Below, in pieces: positions 16,686 through 26,200 of a stretch of DNA of 64,000 bases. Source of the stretch: Curtobacterium sp. VKM Ac-2922 (GTDB lineage: Bacteria; Actinomycetota; Actinomycetes; Actinomycetales; Microbacteriaceae); contig NZ_JALGRO010000012.1 of the NCBI RefSeq assembly GCF_022815645.1, positions 62,001 to 126,000 of the forward strand. Reading direction: 5' to 3'. Position numbers and translations under genes: made by a program. The notes beneath the pieces were generated by a model. The model saw only the letters and a list, made by a program, of their open reading frames with translations. It did not search any database and was not told the origin of the DNA. Each line of letters opens with the position of its first letter. The stretch's first letter is position 1.

Positions 16686-16973
16686 ATGCGCATCAGTGAC
16701 GATCCGTCGGAGCCGACCCGAGCCTCCCGTCCGGACCCACCCACCGGCACGGTGCAGACGGTCGAGAAGACCCTCGCGATCCTCGAGGTGGTGGCCGACC
16801 GCGGCGGTGCCACCGCCAAGGAGGTCGCCGAGGCGACGGGCTACCCGCTGCCGACCGCGTACCGGCTGTTGCATGCGCTGGTCAGCGCCGACTACCTGGT
16901 GCACCTGCGTGACCAGAAGCGGTTCGAGCTCGGGCAGAAGCTGCGCGCGCTGGGGGCTGCTGCCGCACGGTGA
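16686..16973 (+). CDS. IclR-type helix-turn-helix domain only
   Basis: A 95-residue protein consisting only of the IclR DNA-binding domain: GTVQTVEKTLAILEVVADRG, ATAKEVAEATGYPLPTAYRL and LRDQKRFELGQKLRALGAAA. Full IclR proteins continue for about 150 residues with an effector domain; here a stop follows at the domain border and the patatin gene starts 34 bases later. It is either a real HTH-only regulator or the remnant of a truncated gene. The N-terminal 20 residues contain the motif EPTRAS encoded within a recurrent DNA word. Confidence 0.72.
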   Translation: MRISDDPSEPTRASRPDPPTGTVQTVEKTLAILEVVADRGGATAKEVAEATGYPLPTAYRLLHALVSADYLVHLRDQKRFELGQKLRALGAAAAR

Positions 16974-17007
16974 CCCGGGCATCGGTGGCTCTTGGTAGAC
17001 ATGGTGC

Positions 17008-17880
17008 ATGAGCCAACCTGCCACGCCAGCCGCCGGTACCCGCGCGATCGTCCTCGGAGGCGGCGGGGTCGCCGGCATCGCCTGGGAGCTCGGTGTGCTG
17101 TCCGCGTTCCAGGACGCGGGCGTCGACCTCGATGCGGCCGACCTCGTGGTGGGGACCAGTGCCGGCAGCGTCGTCGGCACGCTCCTGCGGCAGGGTGGGA
17201 TCGCGGACGCCTTCGCACAGCAGAGCGCCCCGGCCCCGACCACGTACGAGGAACCCGCCCGGATCGACGCCGAGCTCGTGCAGCAGCAGATCGCGCAGGC
17301 CCTCGCCGGCGCCACCTCGGAGCAGGACGCCCGCGCGCGGCTCGGACACCTGGCGCAGCAGGTCACGACGGGTCAGACGGACGACGAGCGTGTCGAGACG
17401 TTCACCGAGATGCTGCCCTCGAGCGCGTGGCCGGAACGACCCCTCGGCGTCACCGCGATCGACGCCGTCGACGGCACCTTCCGCGTGCTGACCGCGGCCG
17501 ACGGCATCCCGCTCCCCCGTGCCGTGGCGTCGAGCTGCTCGGTCCCCGTCGTGTGGTCCCCGGTCCAGATCGAGGGCCGTCCGTACATCGACGGCGGGAT
17601 GCGCTCCGCGACGAACGCCGACGTCGCGGCCGGGTACGAGCGGGTCCTCGTGCTCGCCTGCGGCCCCGAGGCACCGTCGCCGCTCGGACCCTGGCTCGAC
17701 CAGTCGGTCGAGGCGCTGCGCGCGGGTGGGTCGAGCGTCGAGGTCGTCGTGGCGGACAGTGCGGCGATGCAGGCCTTCGGCACGAACTCGCTCGCCCTGT
17801 CCACGCAGCGTCCGTCGGCCGAGGCCGGTCACGCGCAGGGCAGCGCCGTCGCCGAGGGGATCGCCGCGTTCTGGGCGTGA
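17008..17880 (+). CDS. Patatin-like phospholipase
   Basis: A 290-residue patatin-fold serine lipase. The oxyanion loop is VLGGGGVAGIAWELG, the nucleophile elbow is GTSAGS with S51, and the second catalytic residue is D195 in YIDGGM. Such enzymes cleave acyl chains from phospholipids or lysophospholipids. There is no signal peptide, so it acts in the cytoplasm or at the inner membrane face. It follows the IclR-like fragment, with a GAGCC-poor 34-base gap, and precedes the S9 peptidase by 28 bases, so the genes may be cotranscribed. Confidence 0.92.
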   Translation: MSQPATPAAGTRAIVLGGGGVAGIAWELGVLSAFQDAGVDLDAADLVVGTSAGSVVGTLLRQGGIADAFAQQSAPAPTTYEEPARIDAELVQQQIAQALAGATSEQDARARLGHLAQQVTTGQTDDERVETFTEMLPSSAWPERPLGVTAIDAVDGTFRVLTAADGIPLPRAVASSCSVPVVWSPVQIEGRPYIDGGMRSATNADVAAGYERVLVLACGPEAPSPLGPWLDQSVEALRAGGSSVEVVVADSAAMQAFGTNSLALSTQRPSAEAGHAQGSAVAEGIAAFWA

Positions 17881-17908
17881 GTGCCGTCGGCCTCGCTAGC
17901 GTGGGGCC

Positions 17909-20053
17909 ATGACGACGCCGTTCTCGGACCTCGACCAGTTCATCGCCCTGCCGCGTGTCGACGGCATCGCACTCAGCCCCGACGGTGCGCACGTCGCGCT
18001 GACCGTCAGCCTGCTCGATCCGGACCGCACCGCGTACCGGCGCGCTGTCTGGACGGTGCCGACGAGCGGTGACGCGGGTGCGCGCCGACTGACCCGGTCG
18101 GCGAAGGGCGAGGCCGGCATCGCGTTCACCCGTTCCGGCGACCTGCTGTTCGTCTCGGGCCGCCCCGACGCCGACGCGCCGGAGGGCGAAGCGGCCCAGC
18201 TCTGGCTGCTGCCCGCCGCGGGTGGCGAGGCACGTCCGGTCACCCGACTGCCGGGAGGCGCGGGTGGCGTCCTCGCGACGGCGAGCGCCAGCGACGTGGT
18301 CGCGCTCACCGCGGACCTGCTGCCGACCGCGGCCGCCGGTGACCGGGACGGTGCCGTGATGCGCGATGCCGCGCTGCGGAAGCGCCGCACGGACAAGAAG
18401 GTGCACGCGATCCTGCACGAGACGTACCCGGTCCGGTACTGGGACCACGACCTGGGCCCGGACGAGACGCACGTGCTCGGGCTCGACCTGGCCCAGTTGC
18501 GGGACGACGCGCTGGACGTCCCACCCGCGGGGACCGCCGACGGCTCCGACAACGCCGACCGCTCGGACGCCGCCGGTGCCGCGGACGCCGGTGCCGCCGG
18601 TGCCACCGACGACGCTGTGCAGCCGTACCCCGCGGCGCTGCCGACGCCGGTCGACCTCACCCCGTCCCCCGGCCGCAGCCTGGACCACGTCAGCGGCGGA
18701 CTCACCCCCGACGGCCGGACCCTGGTCGTGCAGGTCGGCATCCCCGAGGCCCGCGGTGCACGAGCGGCCGTCGTGGCCATCGACGTCGCGACGGGGACGC
18801 GGACCGTGCTGTTCGCGGACCAGGGGATCGACCACGAGATGCCGAGCCTGAGCCACGACGGCACGCGGATCGCCTGGGTCCGCACCGTCAAGTCCACGCC
18901 GGCCGGTGCCCAGCCGCAGGAGGTCTGGACGGCCGAGCTCGACGGGTCGGACGCTCGTCGCATCGCGACCGACTGGGACCGCTGGCCGAGCGAGCTGGTG
19001 TTCGCACCCGACGACCAGGCGGTGCTCGCCACCGCCGACCAGGACGGCCGCGCGCCGGTCTTCCGGATCCCCCTCGACGGCGGCGCCGTCGAGCAGCTGA
19101 CGGACGACGACTGGGCGTACTCGAACCTGCGCGTGTCGGCGGCGACCGGCGTGGTCGTCGCGCTGCGGGCCTCCTGGGCGGCGCCACTGCACCCGGTCCG
19201 GATCGACGCAGACGGGGTGACCCCGCTCGCGACGCCCGCTCCCCTGCCGGCGGTCCCGGGCCGTCTGGAGGACGTCGAGACGACGGCCGAGGACGGCACC
19301 CGGGTACGTGGCTGGCTCGTACTGCCGGAGGGCGACGGGCCACACCCGCTGCTGCTCTGGATCCACGGCGGACCGCTCAACTCGTGGAACCAGTGGTCGT
19401 GGCGGTGGACGCCGATGCTCGCGGCAGCGCAGGGCTACGCGGTACTGCTACCCGATCCGGCCCTGTCGACCGGGTACGGACTCGACTTCGTCAACCGGGG
19501 CTGGAACGCGTGGGGCCAGGCGCCGTACACCGACCTGATGGCGATCACCGACGCGGTCGAGGCCCGGACCGACATCGACGAGACCCGCACCGCGGCGATG
19601 GGTGGCTCGTTCGGCGGGTACATGGCGAACTGGGTCGCGGGGCACACCGACCGGTTCCGCGCGATCGTCACGCACGCCAGCCTGTGGGCGCTCGAGCAGT
19701 TCGCCGGCACCACCGACGCGTCCGAGTACTGGCAGTCGATCTTCGACGCGTCGGGCATGCGCGAGAACGACCCGCACCGGTTCGTCGCCGACATCGTGTC
19801 ACCGATGCTCGTCATCCACGGCGACCACGACTACCGGGTGCCGATCGGCGAGGGGCTGCGCCTGTGGTCCGAGCTCGCCGAGCACCACGCCGCCGAGGAC
19901 GGGTCGATGCCGCACCGGTTCCTGTACTTCCCGGACGAGAACCACTGGGTGCTGCAGCCCCAGCACGCGGTCATCTGGTACCAGACGGTGTTCGCGTTCC
20001 TCGGCCAGCACGTGCTCGGTGCCGAGTGGGAGCGGCCGGAGCTGCTCGGGTAG
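17909..20053 (+). CDS. S9-family prolyl oligopeptidase / acylaminoacyl-peptidase
   Basis: A 714-residue cytoplasmic serine peptidase. Residues 1-430 form the beta-propeller gate, with repeats such as GIALSPDGAHVALTVSLLD and MPSLSHDGTRIAWVRTV. Residues 440-714 are the alpha/beta-hydrolase domain. The triad is S567 (GGSFGGYMANW), D641 (GDHDYRVP) and H679 (ENHWV). It should release short peptides or N-acylated residues. An Ala/Asp-rich insert (about residues 210-235) lies in the propeller. It ends at a strong hairpin shared with the convergent acyl-CoA dehydrogenase. Confidence 0.93.
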   Translation: MTTPFSDLDQFIALPRVDGIALSPDGAHVALTVSLLDPDRTAYRRAVWTVPTSGDAGARRLTRSAKGEAGIAFTRSGDLLFVSGRPDADAPEGEAAQLWLLPAAGGEARPVTRLPGGAGGVLATASASDVVALTADLLPTAAAGDRDGAVMRDAALRKRRTDKKVHAILHETYPVRYWDHDLGPDETHVLGLDLAQLRDDALDVPPAGTADGSDNADRSDAAGAADAGAAGATDDAVQPYPAALPTPVDLTPSPGRSLDHVSGGLTPDGRTLVVQVGIPEARGARAAVVAIDVATGTRTVLFADQGIDHEMPSLSHDGTRIAWVRTVKSTPAGAQPQEVWTAELDGSDARRIATDWDRWPSELVFAPDDQAVLATADQDGRAPVFRIPLDGGAVEQLTDDDWAYSNLRVSAATGVVVALRASWAAPLHPVRIDADGVTPLATPAPLPAVPGRLEDVETTAEDGTRVRGWLVLPEGDGPHPLLLWIHGGPLNSWNQWSWRWTPMLAAAQGYAVLLPDPALSTGYGLDFVNRGWNAWGQAPYTDLMAITDAVEARTDIDETRTAAMGGSFGGYMANWVAGHTDRFRAIVTHASLWALEQFAGTTDASEYWQSIFDASGMRENDPHRFVADIVSPMLVIHGDHDYRVPIGEGLRLWSELAEHHAAEDGSMPHRFLYFPDENHWVLQPQHAVIWYQTVFAFLGQHVLGAEWERPELLG

Positions 20054-20066
20054 CGGTGGTGGTGGG

Positions 20067-20098
20067 GGGCGTGCGGCGACCCGAAACGCCGCACGCCC
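20067..20098. terminator. 12-bp stem hairpin between convergent genes
   Basis: GGGCGTGCGGCG (20067-20078) pairs perfectly with CGCCGCACGCCC (20087-20098) around the loop ACCCGAAA. It lies between the ends of the S9 peptidase and the acyl-CoA dehydrogenase, as a bidirectional terminator would. No T-run follows. Confidence 0.8.
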
Positions 20099-20162
20099 GG
20101 TCTGTGGGGGCTGCCCGATCCGTCGATCGGCTCGTCCGTCCGTCTCCGGGCGGACCGGGCCG

Positions 20163-21356
20163 TCACACGAAAGCGGCCTGACCCGTGATCGCTCGGCCGA
20201 CGATGAGCGTGTTGACCTCGCGCGTTCCCTCGTACGAGTAGATCGCCTCGGAGTCCGCGAAGAACCGGGCGACGCCCTTGTCCAGCACGATGCCGTTGCC
20301 ACCCTGCACCTCGCGGCACCAACCGACGGTCTCGCGCATCTTCGCCGTCGCGAACGCCTTGGCCAGCGCGGAGTGCTCGTCGCCGCCGACACCGGCATCC
20401 TGCATCGCCGAGGCCTGCGTGCACAGCGCGATCGAGGCGGTGATGTTCGCGATGGACTTCACGAGCAGGTCCTGCACGAGCTGGTGCGAGGCGATGGGCT
20501 TGCCGAACTGGATGCGGGTCTTGGCGTAGTCGAGCGCTGCCTCGTACGCACCGACGGCGATGCCGACGGCCTGCCAGGCGACCTCGGTGCGCGTCAGGCG
20601 GAGCACCTCGGCGGTGGTGCGGAACGACGTCGCGCGCTGCAGCCGGCGCGACTCGGGCACCCGGACGCCCTGCATGACGATGTCCGCGTTCTGCACGCTG
20701 CGCAGGGCGATCTTGTCCTCGATCTTGGTGGCGGTGAAGCCGGGGGTGTCGGTCGTGACCAGGAAGCCCTTGACCTGGTCGTCCGCGACGTCCTTGGCCC
20801 AGATGACGACGACGTCGGCGAAGGTGGCGTTGCCGATCCAGCGCTTCTCGCCGTCGAGCACCCACGTGTCACCCTCGCGACGCGCGGTGGTGCGCAGGCC
20901 CTTGGCGGAGTCGCTGCCCGACAGCGGCTCGGTCAGGCCGAACGCCCCGATCAGCTCGCCGGCGGCCATGCGCGGCAGCCACTCCTGCTGCTGCTCGTCG
21001 CTGCCCGCGACCGCGATGGAGTTCATCGCCAGGCCGGACTGCACGCCGATGAACGTCGCGACGCTGGCGTCGACGCGACCGAGTTCGAGCGCTGCCCACC
21101 CGCGGTACACGGCCGAGTTCTCGAACTGGCGCACCAGCGGCACACCCGGACCGTACATCCCGAGTTCAGCGAGCGGCTTGATGACCTGCATCGGGAACTC
21201 CGCGCGCGCCCAGTACCCGTCGGCGATCGGAGCGACCTCGCGCTCGAGGTACTCGCGCACCCGCCCGATCGACTCGCGCTCCTGGTCGGTCAGCTGCTGG
21301 GCGAACCCGTAGAAGTCCGACTCGAGCAGGGCAGGCAGGGCGATGGACGTTGACAT
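20163..21356 (-). CDS. Acyl-CoA dehydrogenase (glutaryl-CoA dehydrogenase-like)
   Basis: A 397-residue flavoprotein of the acyl-CoA dehydrogenase family. Visible hallmarks are FGLTEPLSGSDSAKGLRTTA (FAD/substrate), EKRWIGNATFADVVVIWAKD, YAKTRIQFGKPIASHQLVQD and the C-terminal SYEGTREVNTLIVGRAITG, which holds the catalytic Glu. The AxFGLTEP and YEGT context resembles glutaryl-CoA dehydrogenases. The ATG at 21356 is preferred over an in-frame GTG six bases earlier. It is divergent from a TetR gene, which should regulate it, and a thioesterase follows that regulator. Substrate chain length is uncertain. Confidence 0.9.
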   Translation of the reverse strand: MSTSIALPALLESDFYGFAQQLTDQERESIGRVREYLEREVAPIADGYWARAEFPMQVIKPLAELGMYGPGVPLVRQFENSAVYRGWAALELGRVDASVATFIGVQSGLAMNSIAVAGSDEQQQEWLPRMAAGELIGAFGLTEPLSGSDSAKGLRTTARREGDTWVLDGEKRWIGNATFADVVVIWAKDVADDQVKGFLVTTDTPGFTATKIEDKIALRSVQNADIVMQGVRVPESRRLQRATSFRTTAEVLRLTRTEVAWQAVGIAVGAYEAALDYAKTRIQFGKPIASHQLVQDLLVKSIANITASIALCTQASAMQDAGVGGDEHSALAKAFATAKMRETVGWCREVQGGNGIVLDKGVARFFADSEAIYSYEGTREVNTLIVGRAITGQAAFV

Positions 21357-21402
21357 ACCCACTACGATGCATCATTCTGGAAAACGTTGCAAGGGGGGAT
21401 CT

Positions 21403-21996
21403 GTGTACACGTCGGAAACCGCGCTGCGCGCCTTCCGCCAGGCGCGCCACACCTTCATCGCCGGCTCACGGATCGACATGGGCGCGTTGGCTGCCACGCT
21501 CGGCGTCGACCGGACGTCCCTGTTCCGCTGGGTGGGCAACCGTGACCGGTTGCTGTCCGAGGTGCTGTGGTCGCTCGCGGTCCCGACGCTCGACAGCGCC
21601 CGACGCTCGGCGCGGGGAACCGGGGCCGCACGCATCGTCGACGTGCTCGACCGGTTCACCGCCGACCTGATCCAGGCGCCGTACTTCCGCGTGTTCCTGA
21701 CCCGAGAACCCGCACGGGCACTGCGGCTGCTCACGACGACGGACAGCGACGTGCAGAGTCGGTTCGTGCACGCGGTCACCGAGCTGGTCGCCGTGGAGCA
21801 GGAGTCGGGTACGTTCGATCCCGCGCCGCTGTCCGCTGACGAACTCGCGAGGCTGCTCGTCCGGATCTCCGAGTCCTTCACGTACGCCGACCTGATCTCG
21901 GGCGAGACCCCCGACCCCGCTCGGGCCCGGGCGACGTTCGAGTACGTGCTGCGGCCGACTGCAGCCCTGCCCCCGCCCTCGATCGGAGACCGATGA
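21403..21996 (+). CDS. TetR-type regulator (QsdR-like)
   Basis: A 197-residue protein beginning at a GTG at 21403 with the ribosome site AAGGGGGG. The HTH region reads FIAGSRIDMGALAATLGVDR then TSLFRWVGNRDRLLSEVLW, as in QsdR/TetR_C_18 regulators. The C-terminal half is helical and unassigned. It stands back to back with the acyl-CoA dehydrogenase (46 bases apart) and overlaps the thioesterase by four bases (ATGA). A role in controlling acyl-CoA metabolism is likely. The longer upstream frame would overlap the neighbour's promoter. Confidence 0.88.
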   Translation: MYTSETALRAFRQARHTFIAGSRIDMGALAATLGVDRTSLFRWVGNRDRLLSEVLWSLAVPTLDSARRSARGTGAARIVDVLDRFTADLIQAPYFRVFLTREPARALRLLTTTDSDVQSRFVHAVTELVAVEQESGTFDPAPLSADELARLLVRISESFTYADLISGETPDPARARATFEYVLRPTAALPPPSIGDR

Positions 21997-22427
21997 CCAT
22001 CGACGAGTACCCCTTCCGCCGCACCTACCCGACACGGTGGAACGACAACGACATGTTCGGCCACGTGAACAACACGATCTACTACAGCGCGATGGACAAC
22101 GCCGCGACGTACTGGTTCCGTGAGCAGGCCGGCCTCGACCCGTTCTCGTCGGACTGGATCGCCGTGCTCGTGACCTCGAGCTGCCACTTCGTCGAGTCCG
22201 CGGTGTGGCCGGACGTCATCCAGGTCGGGATGCGCTCGAAGCGCCTCGGGAACACCAGCCTGTCGTGGGAGTTCGGCCTGTTCCGCCAGTCCGACGGCGC
22301 GCTGCTGGCCACGGGTGAGTTCGTCCACGTGATCATCGACCGCGAGGGTGCCCGCCGTCCGCGCCCCGTGCCGGACGCCCTGCGCACCCTGGTGACCCAG
22401 ACGATGACGGTCGCCGTCGACGCCTGA
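21993..22427 (+). CDS. Hotdog-fold acyl-CoA thioesterase
   Basis: A 144-residue 4HBT-type thioesterase. The signature TRWNDNDMFGHVNNTIYYSA holds the catalytic Asp and HVNN block. TSSCHFVESAVWPDVIQVGM and SWEFGLFRQSDGALLATGEF follow. It hydrolyses acyl-CoA thioesters. It is translationally coupled to the TetR regulator and probably works with the divergent acyl-CoA dehydrogenase. The acyl substrate is not known. Confidence 0.9.
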   Translation: MTIDEYPFRRTYPTRWNDNDMFGHVNNTIYYSAMDNAATYWFREQAGLDPFSSDWIAVLVTSSCHFVESAVWPDVIQVGMRSKRLGNTSLSWEFGLFRQSDGALLATGEFVHVIIDREGARRPRPVPDALRTLVTQTMTVAVDA

Positions 22428-22430
22428 CGC

Positions 22431-22559
22431 GCGTCGCACCCCCGCGACGACATCGCGCCCCGCCCGGCCGCCCGCGTCGCACCCCCGCGACGACATCGCG
22501 CCCCGCCCGGCCGCCCGCGTCGCGCCCCCGCGACGACATCGCGCCCCGCCCGGCCGCCC
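22431..22559 (+). repeat. Tandem 43-bp repeat, three copies
   Basis: Three units of exactly 43 bp start at 22431, 22474 and 22517; each begins GCGTCGC(A/G)CCCCCGCGACGA. Each unit is the left arm of the 66-nt palindrome plus CGCCCGGCCGCCC. A fourth start at 22560 leads into the complete element. There are no spacers, so it is not a CRISPR array. Confidence 0.92.
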
Positions 22560-22561
22560 GC

Positions 22562-22627
22562 GTCGCGCCCCCGCGACGACATCGCGCCCCGGTGCTCCGG
22601 GGCGCGATGTCCGTCCGGGGGTGCGAT
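22562..22627. repeat. 66-nt palindromic element, copy C
   Basis: Inner arms GACATCGCGCCCC and GGGGCGCGATGTC are perfect. Outer arms GTCGCGCCCC and GGGGTGCGAT pair with two G-U wobbles, which works in RNA but not in DNA cruciforms. It lies 3' of the thioesterase and 3' of the convergent glyoxalase. Confidence 0.85.
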
Positions 22628-22643
22628 CCCCGACCGGCCGGGG

Positions 22644-23081
22644 TCAGCGGACGGCGGCGAACTCCAGGTTGATGTCGTCCGGGTCCTGCACGGACAGGAT
22701 CGTCATGCCGGCGTCACCCAGCTCGGTGACCTCGCCGTGCTCGATGCCGGCGGCGTCGAGTCGCGTCGCGGCCTGGTGCAGCTCGTCGACCGATCCGAGG
22801 ACGAAGCTCACGTGGTCGAGCCCGACCCGCTCGGAGTCGAACCGCTGACCCGCGGGTGCCACGGGACGCAGCCCGAACACCTGGTCACCGAGCTGGAACA
22901 CGCAGCCGCCGTAGAACTTCGTGCGGTCCTCGCGGACACCCGGCTCGTCGACCTGGTCACTGAAGTCGATCACCGGGTCTGACCCGAGCAGCTGCTGGTA
23001 GAAGGCCTTGCTGCGGGCGATGTCGGTCACGGTCACGCGGACGTGGGCCAGGGCGGAGGGGCGGGCGATCGGTTCACTCAT
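22644..23081 (-). CDS. Glyoxalase/VOC-family protein
   Basis: A 145-residue vicinal-oxygen-chelate protein. ALAHVRVTVTDIARSKAFYQ opens the first beta-alpha-beta-beta-beta module with its metal-ligand His. VGLDHVSFVLGSVDELHQAA opens the second, and ILSVQDPDDINLEFAAVR closes it with the metal-ligand Glu. The substrate is unknown; members include glyoxalase I, dioxygenases and resistance proteins. The start at 23081 fits the family; the frame upstream runs through the repeat element. Copies C and D of the palindrome flank it. Confidence 0.88.
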   Translation of the reverse strand: MSEPIARPSALAHVRVTVTDIARSKAFYQQLLGSDPVIDFSDQVDEPGVREDRTKFYGGCVFQLGDQVFGLRPVAPAGQRFDSERVGLDHVSFVLGSVDELHQAATRLDAAGIEHGEVTELGDAGMTILSVQDPDDINLEFAAVR

Positions 23082-23179
23082 GCGTCCGACCCAACGCCCA
23101 CGCGCTCCGAGCGCCCCGAGCCGACGCGGAACCCGGACACCGCCGGCCTCGGCGGCGACCAACGGCGTGCCGGACCGGC

Positions 23180-23245
23180 TTCGCACCCCCGCCACGACAT
23201 CGCGCCCCGAGGGAACGGGGCGCGATGTCCGCACGGGGGTGCGAA
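23180..23245. repeat. 66-nt palindromic element, copy D
   Basis: The outer arms are TTCGCACCCC and GGGGTGCGAA: relative to copy A the end pair changed from G-C to T-A on both sides. The inner arms GACATCGCGCCCC/GGGGCGCGATGTC are perfect. It sits between putA (3' side) and the glyoxalase start. Confidence 0.85.
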
Positions 23246-23277
23246 ACGGGGGAAGCCGCAGCAGCCCCGCCAGCGAC

Positions 23278-26200
23278 TCAGATCAGGTCGTCCGTCAGGT
23301 GGTTCGGCGTGCCGAAGCGGTGCGCGGTGATCGACACGGCCTGCTCGCGCAGGAACGGCAGCAGCTCGATGCGCCCGGCCTCGGTCACCGGCTCGGCGTA
23401 CACCGCCACGTCCGGGCGACCATCGACGGCGGCGTACAGCGCCGAGGCACCGGCAGCCAGCTCGGATGCCGAACCGCCGACCAGGCGCACGCGCGTCGAC
23501 GGGCCCCCGGCGACCCGGGCGCCGAACGCCGCGTCGGACTCGGACGCGGTCACGCTGCGGACGTTCGGCAGCGCGGCGACCGCCGGCGGCACGAACCCCG
23601 CCGACGAGACGTCGATCGTGGTGCCGGCACGCAGGGCCGCGGCGACGACACGCACCAGCGCCTCGACGTCGTCCGGCAGCTCGGACGCCAGGCGGACGTG
23701 CACCCCCGGGTACGGCAGGTACCGGGCGATGTTCCGCTCGGCAGAGAGCGCCGACACGTCGGTCGCAGTGCCGAACAGCGACGTCCACGCGAGCTCGTCG
23801 GAGGCCAGCGCGCGGTCGAGCGAGGGCGACGACACCCCGGCGGCCCGCACGAAGGACGAGACGGCGGCCGACGGGGCGGAGCCCGATCGCGCTTCGGCGG
23901 ACGACCACGAACCCAGGCCCACCAGGTAGTTCAGGCCGCCGGCCTTGGTGCCGGCGCCCACGGCCGACTTCTTCCACCCGCCGAACGGCTGCCGACGCAC
24001 GATCGCACCGGTGATCCCGCGGTTGACGTACAGGTTGCCGGCCTCGATGCGGGACAGCCACGTGTCGATCTCGGTCGGGTCGAGCGAGTGGATGCCCGAG
24101 GTCAGGCCGTAGTCGACCTGGTTGACGATGTCGATCGCCTCGTCCAGCGTCGCGGCGCGCATCACACCGAGCACCGGGCCGAAGTACTCCGTCGTGTGGA
24201 ACGCGGACCCGCGACGGACCCCACCACGGACACCCGGGCTCCACAGCCGCCCCGTGTCGTCGAGCTCGCGGGGCTGCACGGCCCACGACTCCCCCGCCCC
24301 GAGCTCCGTCAGGCCGTCGAGCAGCTTGCCCGCAGCCGGCTGCACCACCGGGCCCATCTGCGACGTCGGGTCGGACGGGTACCCGACGGTCAGCGACGAC
24401 ACCGCGTCGATCAGCTGGTTGTGGAACCGGCGCGAGCGTGCGACTGACCCGACGAGCACCACGAGGGACGCCGCGGAGCACTTCTGTCCCGCGTGCCCGA
24501 ACGCCGAGGCGACGACGTCCTTGACGGCCAGGTCGAGGTCGGCCGACGCGGTGACGATGATGGCGTTCTTGCCCGAGGTCTCGGCCAGCAGCGGCAGGTC
24601 GTGGCGGAACGACCGGAACAGTTCGGCCGTCTCGTAGGCGCCGGTCAGGATCACCCGGTCGACCATCGGCGAGGACACCAGGGCCGTGCCCAGAGCGGAC
24701 TCGTCGACGTCCACGAACGACAGGACGTCGGCCGGGGCACCCATCGCGTCGAGGGCCGTGTCGATCACCGAAGCCAGCACCGCACCACACCGGGCGGCCG
24801 GGGGCGCGGGCTTCAGCACGACGGCCGACCCGGCGGCGAGTGCGGCGAGCGTCGATCCGGCGGGGATCGCGACCGGGAAGTTCCACGGCGGCGCGACGAG
24901 CGTCAGGGCAGCGGGCGAGAACGTCGCACCGTCGACGTCGTCGAGCGACGCGGCCAGGTCGCCGTAGAAGTGCGCGAAGTCGACCGCCTCGGACACCTCG
25001 GGGTCGGCCTGGTCGATGGTCTTGCCGGTCTCGGACGCCATCACCTCGATGAGCGCCGCACGGTTCGCCTCGAGCGCGTCGCCGACGGCGTGCAGCACCG
25101 CGCCGCGCGCGGCACCGGACCAGGTCCCCCAGACGGAACCGGCGGCCCGGACCCGGCCGAGCAGGGTGTCGAGCGTCGCTGCGGAGTCGACCCGGGCCTC
25201 CCGGACGGCCGACGCGCCCAGCGTCGACGACGCGACCCGCGACGTGATCGCTGCACCCCACGAGCGGACCGCCGCGACGGACGGGTCGCTGTCGGGGGTG
25301 TTCTCGAAGTGCCCGGGGGTGGGACGGCCGACGGCCGCGTACCGGTCGGCGACACGGTGCGAGGCGGGGGCGTCCAGCCCGCCGGGTGCGGACAGCGGCT
25401 CGAGCGAGTCGCGGAACCGGGACTCCTCGCGTGCGAACAGGGACGGCGACGATGCGAGGGAGAACACCGCGGACATGAAGTTGTCCTGGGACGCGCCCTC
25501 CTCCAATCGGCGGATGAGGTACGCGATGGCGACGTCGAACTCCCCCGGATGGACGACGGGGACGTACAGCAGCAGCGACCCGACGGTCTGGCGGACGGCC
25601 TCGGCCTGCCCCTGTGCCATGCCGAGCAGCATCTCGAACTCGATGCCGTCGCGGACCCCGCGCTGCCCGGCGAGCAGCCAGGCGTGGGCGACGTCGAACA
25701 GGTTGTGACCGGCGATGCCGACCCGCACGTTCGCGATGCGCGACGGGGTGAGTGCCCAGTCGAGCACGCGCTTGTAGTTCGTGTCCGAGTCCTGCTTGGT
25801 GTGCCAGGTGGCGAGCGGCCACCCGTGCACGGACGCCTCGACCTGTTCCATCGGCAGGTTCGCGCCCTTCACCAGGCGGACCTTGATGTCGGCGCCGCCA
25901 CGGGCACGGCGGGCGGCGGACCACTCCTGCAGGTGCTGCATGGCGGACAGGGCATCCGGCAGGTAGGCCTGCAGGACGATGCCGGCGGAGAGCTGCTGGA
26001 ACGCGGGCTCGTCGAGCAGCTGCGTGAAGACCGCGATCGTCAGGTCGAGGTCCTTGAACTCCTCCATGTCGAGGTTGATGAACGTGTTCGGCGACGCGGC
26101 CGCGGCCCGCTCGAACAGCGGCCGGAGCTTGTCGACGATGTCCTGGACGGCCGCCTCGAACGCCCACGGCGAGTGCGGGTGCACGGTCGACGAGACCTTG

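Noticed and set aside
16686..16998. Frameshifted full-length IclR gene
   Set aside because: The next gene begins 34 bases after the stop, leaving no space for an effector domain in any frame.
22431..22627. Possible CRISPR array
   Set aside because: The units follow each other with no variable spacers, and the repeat is half of a palindromic element; no cas genes are near.
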